Assembly (NCBI GenBank): GCA_030529205.1
Contig: JAUMXJ010000003.1
Coordinates: forward strand, 1 to 6,115
Source: Bacillota bacterium
GTDB lineage: Bacteria > Bacillota > Clostridia > Peptostreptococcales > Acidaminobacteraceae
Reading direction: 5' to 3'
DNA length: 6,115 nt
Shown: in pieces, positions 4,762-6,115 of the stretch
Numbering within the stretch: the stretch's first letter is position 1
Layout: each line of letters starts with the position of its first letter
The notes under the pieces: generated by a model
Seen by the model: only the letters and a program-made list of their open reading frames with translations
The model's database searches: none
Told to the model about the DNA's origin: nothing
Made by a program: the position numbers and the translations under genes

Positions 4762-5262
4762 ATGATGAAAGACAAAGAAGTGAAAAAATTGGTCATGGCG
4801 GCGATGTTCGTCGCGCTCGCGGTCGCATTGTCACCGCTCAGCATTCAGGTGGGAACGGCAAAGTGCTTTCCGGTGCAGCATCTCGTCAATGTCATGACAT
4901 CCTTTCTTCTCGGCCCCCTGTACAGCGTAGGGGCGGCATTTACCACATCCCTGATCAGAGTCCTGCTGGGAACCGGGACATTGCTCGCTTTTCCCGGAAG
5001 TATGGCGGGAGCGCTTCTGGCGGGACTTGCCTACCTTTATACCAAAAAGCTGTGGGCGGCGTGTGTCGGAGAAACAATCGGAACCGGGGTCATCGGAGCG
5101 CTTCTGGCGTATCCTGTTGCGGCTCTCCTGATGGGAAAAGAGGTCAGCCTGTTCACCTTTTTCATTCCGTTTCTCATCAGCACGGTCGGCGGAAGCATCA
5201 TCGCCTTTGTCATGCTGAGCAGTATAAAAAAACTCGGAATCATGGAAGCACTTGATTCATGA
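4762..5262 (+). CDS. thiW: ThiW, ECF transporter S component for thiazole precursor
   Basis: This 166-residue integral membrane protein belongs to the ThiW group of energy-coupling-factor S components, which bind a thiamin thiazole precursor and are predicted to work with the shared EcfA/A'/T module (not encoded in this window). Seen: about five hydrophobic segments (roughly 10-27, 42-61, 72-92, 98-120, 129-152), with the family blocks LSPLSIQVGTAKCFPVQH (23-40) and LLGTGTLLAFPGSMAGALLAG (68-88). Two ATGs are adjacent: 4762 is 4 bases and 4765 is 7 bases after AAGGAG, so the second may be the main start. It begins 29 bases after thiE and ends 26 bases before thiD. The neighbouring thiazole kinase ThiM supports a thiazole substrate rather than HMP or thiamin. 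Confidence 0.92.
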   Translation: MMKDKEVKKLVMAAMFVALAVALSPLSIQVGTAKCFPVQHLVNVMTSFLLGPLYSVGAAFTTSLIRVLLGTGTLLAFPGSMAGALLAGLAYLYTKKLWAACVGETIGTGVIGALLAYPVAALLMGKEVSLFTFFIPFLISTVGGSIIAFVMLSSIKKLGIMEALDS

Positions 5263-5288
5263 TTCCGTGCGGGAGATCGGGGGACAGC

Positions 5289-6115
5289 ATGAAGACAGTA
5301 CTGACCGTCGCAGGAAGCGACAGCAGCGGTGGAGCGGGAATCCAGGCGGATATCAAGACCATGACGGCGAACGGCGTCTACGCCATGTCCGCCATCACCG
5401 CACTCACCGCACAAAATACCATGGGCGTCTCGTCCATACTGAATATTGAGGGGGATTTTCTCGCCGAGCAGCTGGAGTCGGTCTTCAGCGACATCATGCC
5501 GGATGCGGTAAAAATCGGCATGATTGCATCCGTGCAACAGGTCGAAGTTCTTTCCGACATTCTGAAAAAATACCGTGCAAAAAACATCGTGCTGGATCCC
5601 GTTTTGATGGCGACCTGCGGTGTACAGCTGACTAACCGCGATGTGATTCTTGCCATGATGAAAAACCTGTTTCATCTTGTAACTCTCCTCACTCCCAATC
5701 TGTCCGAGACGAAGATACTGTATGAAATGCTGTCCGGCGTTTCGGAACGGGATACGGCGCACGGCGTGCACGTCTCTAACAGCTTATGCCTTGAAACGGA
5801 AGAGGAGACACGACAGATTGCCAAGCAATTGGGAGATTCTTTGGGATGCAGCATCCTCGTCAAAGGGGGGCATCGAACGCAAAGTGCCGATGATCTGCTG
5901 TACAACCGCACCGCCGGCACATTCACTCTGTACCGTCAAAACAGAATCGACAACCCCAATACGCACGGCACAGGGTGTACCCTCTCGAGCGCGATTGCCT
6001 CGAACCTGGCAAAGGGAACCTCTCTGGAAGAAAGCATTCGGAAGGCGAAAAACTACCTGAGCGCCATTCTCACATCGGATCTGAATCTGGGAAGAGGAAA
6101 CGGTCCGCTCAATCA
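5289..6115 (+). CDS. thiD: HMP/HMP-phosphate kinase ThiD, 3' end outside window
   Basis: ThiD phosphorylates hydroxymethylpyrimidine twice to make HMP-PP, the second substrate of ThiE. The frame is open from ATG 5289 to the window edge (275 codons seen). Seen: AGSDSSGGAGIQAD (8-21), GVYAMSAITALTAQNT (29-44), KIGM (75-78), VLDPVLMATCG (101-111), LLTPNLSET (133-141), ILVKGGH (189-195), the HGTGCTLSSAIA block with the catalytic Cys (226-237, Cys230), and the end motif GRGNGPLN (268-275). That end motif normally lies close to the C-terminus, so very little is missing. Residues about 146-180 form a stretch longer than in the compact homologues I recall, before the KGGH strand. Cys110 stands where Ser is common (VAxSG). 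The RBS is weak (GGGGGA, 4-9 bases upstream). It is the last visible gene of the riboswitch-led operon. Confidence 0.94.
   Translation, partial: MKTVLTVAGSDSSGGAGIQADIKTMTANGVYAMSAITALTAQNTMGVSSILNIEGDFLAEQLESVFSDIMPDAVKIGMIASVQQVEVLSDILKKYRAKNIVLDPVLMATCGVQLTNRDVILAMMKNLFHLVTLLTPNLSETKILYEMLSGVSERDTAHGVHVSNSLCLETEEETRQIAKQLGDSLGCSILVKGGHRTQSADDLLYNRTAGTFTLYRQNRIDNPNTHGTGCTLSSAIASNLAKGTSLEESIRKAKNYLSAILTSDLNLGRGNGPLN

Noticed and set aside
5037..5771. Minus-strand frame of 244 codons across thiW and thiD
   Set aside because: Antisense to two genes of known family; His- and Arg-rich composition typical of a shadow frame.
1..6115. tRNA or rRNA genes, CRISPR array, insertion sequence, phage genes, toxin-antitoxin or defence genes
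   Set aside because: No cloverleaf-like sequence, regular spacer array, transposase motif or terminal inverted repeats were seen; the repeats at 1-78 have no spacers.

Overview
The window looks like a chromosomal segment from an anaerobic Gram-positive bacterium, most likely of the Clostridia or a close relative. The evidence is the strong AGGAGG-type ribosome binding sites, TATAAT-type promoters, intrinsic terminators with T-runs, a transcription-terminating TPP riboswitch, a two-domain rubrerythrin (a hallmark of anaerobes) and ThiW, a thiamin-precursor ECF component found mainly in Firmicutes. No species can be named from the sequence alone.

Layout. Two gene blocks diverge from an intergenic region at about 2867-3256. 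On the minus strand, reading leftwards, lie rubrerythrin (2324-2866), a flavodoxin-like protein (1668-2147), an unrecognised 121-residue single-pass membrane protein (1166-1531) and a two-TM potassium-channel-like protein with a TrkA/RCK cytoplasmic part (85-1101). Rubrerythrin and the flavodoxin are each followed by an intrinsic terminator, and the next promoter sits inside or against that terminator's T-run. They therefore look like compact single-gene units, and the last two genes look co-transcribed. The left edge (1-78) is a degenerate 16-17 bp tandem repeat.

On the plus strand a TPP riboswitch with an intrinsic terminator leads a thiamin salvage operon: thiM, thiE, thiW and thiD (thiD runs off the right edge). 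ThiW should be the substrate-binding component for uptake of a thiazole precursor. ThiM phosphorylates the thiazole alcohol, ThiD makes HMP-pyrophosphate, and ThiE couples the two into thiamin phosphate. The operon is repressed by its end product through the riboswitch.

The most interesting points are two. First, thiE is split by a -1 frame change exactly at a correctly phased A AAA AAC slippery heptamer (4214-4220), and slippage there would restore a canonical ThiE sequence. Second, the conserved TGGATAATGC segment of the TPP aptamer can pair for 10 bp with the 5' arm of the terminator, giving a readable antiterminator. I do not see a wholly new multi-gene system here; the novelty candidates are at the level of recoding, regulation and one uncharacterised membrane protein beside an atypical channel.
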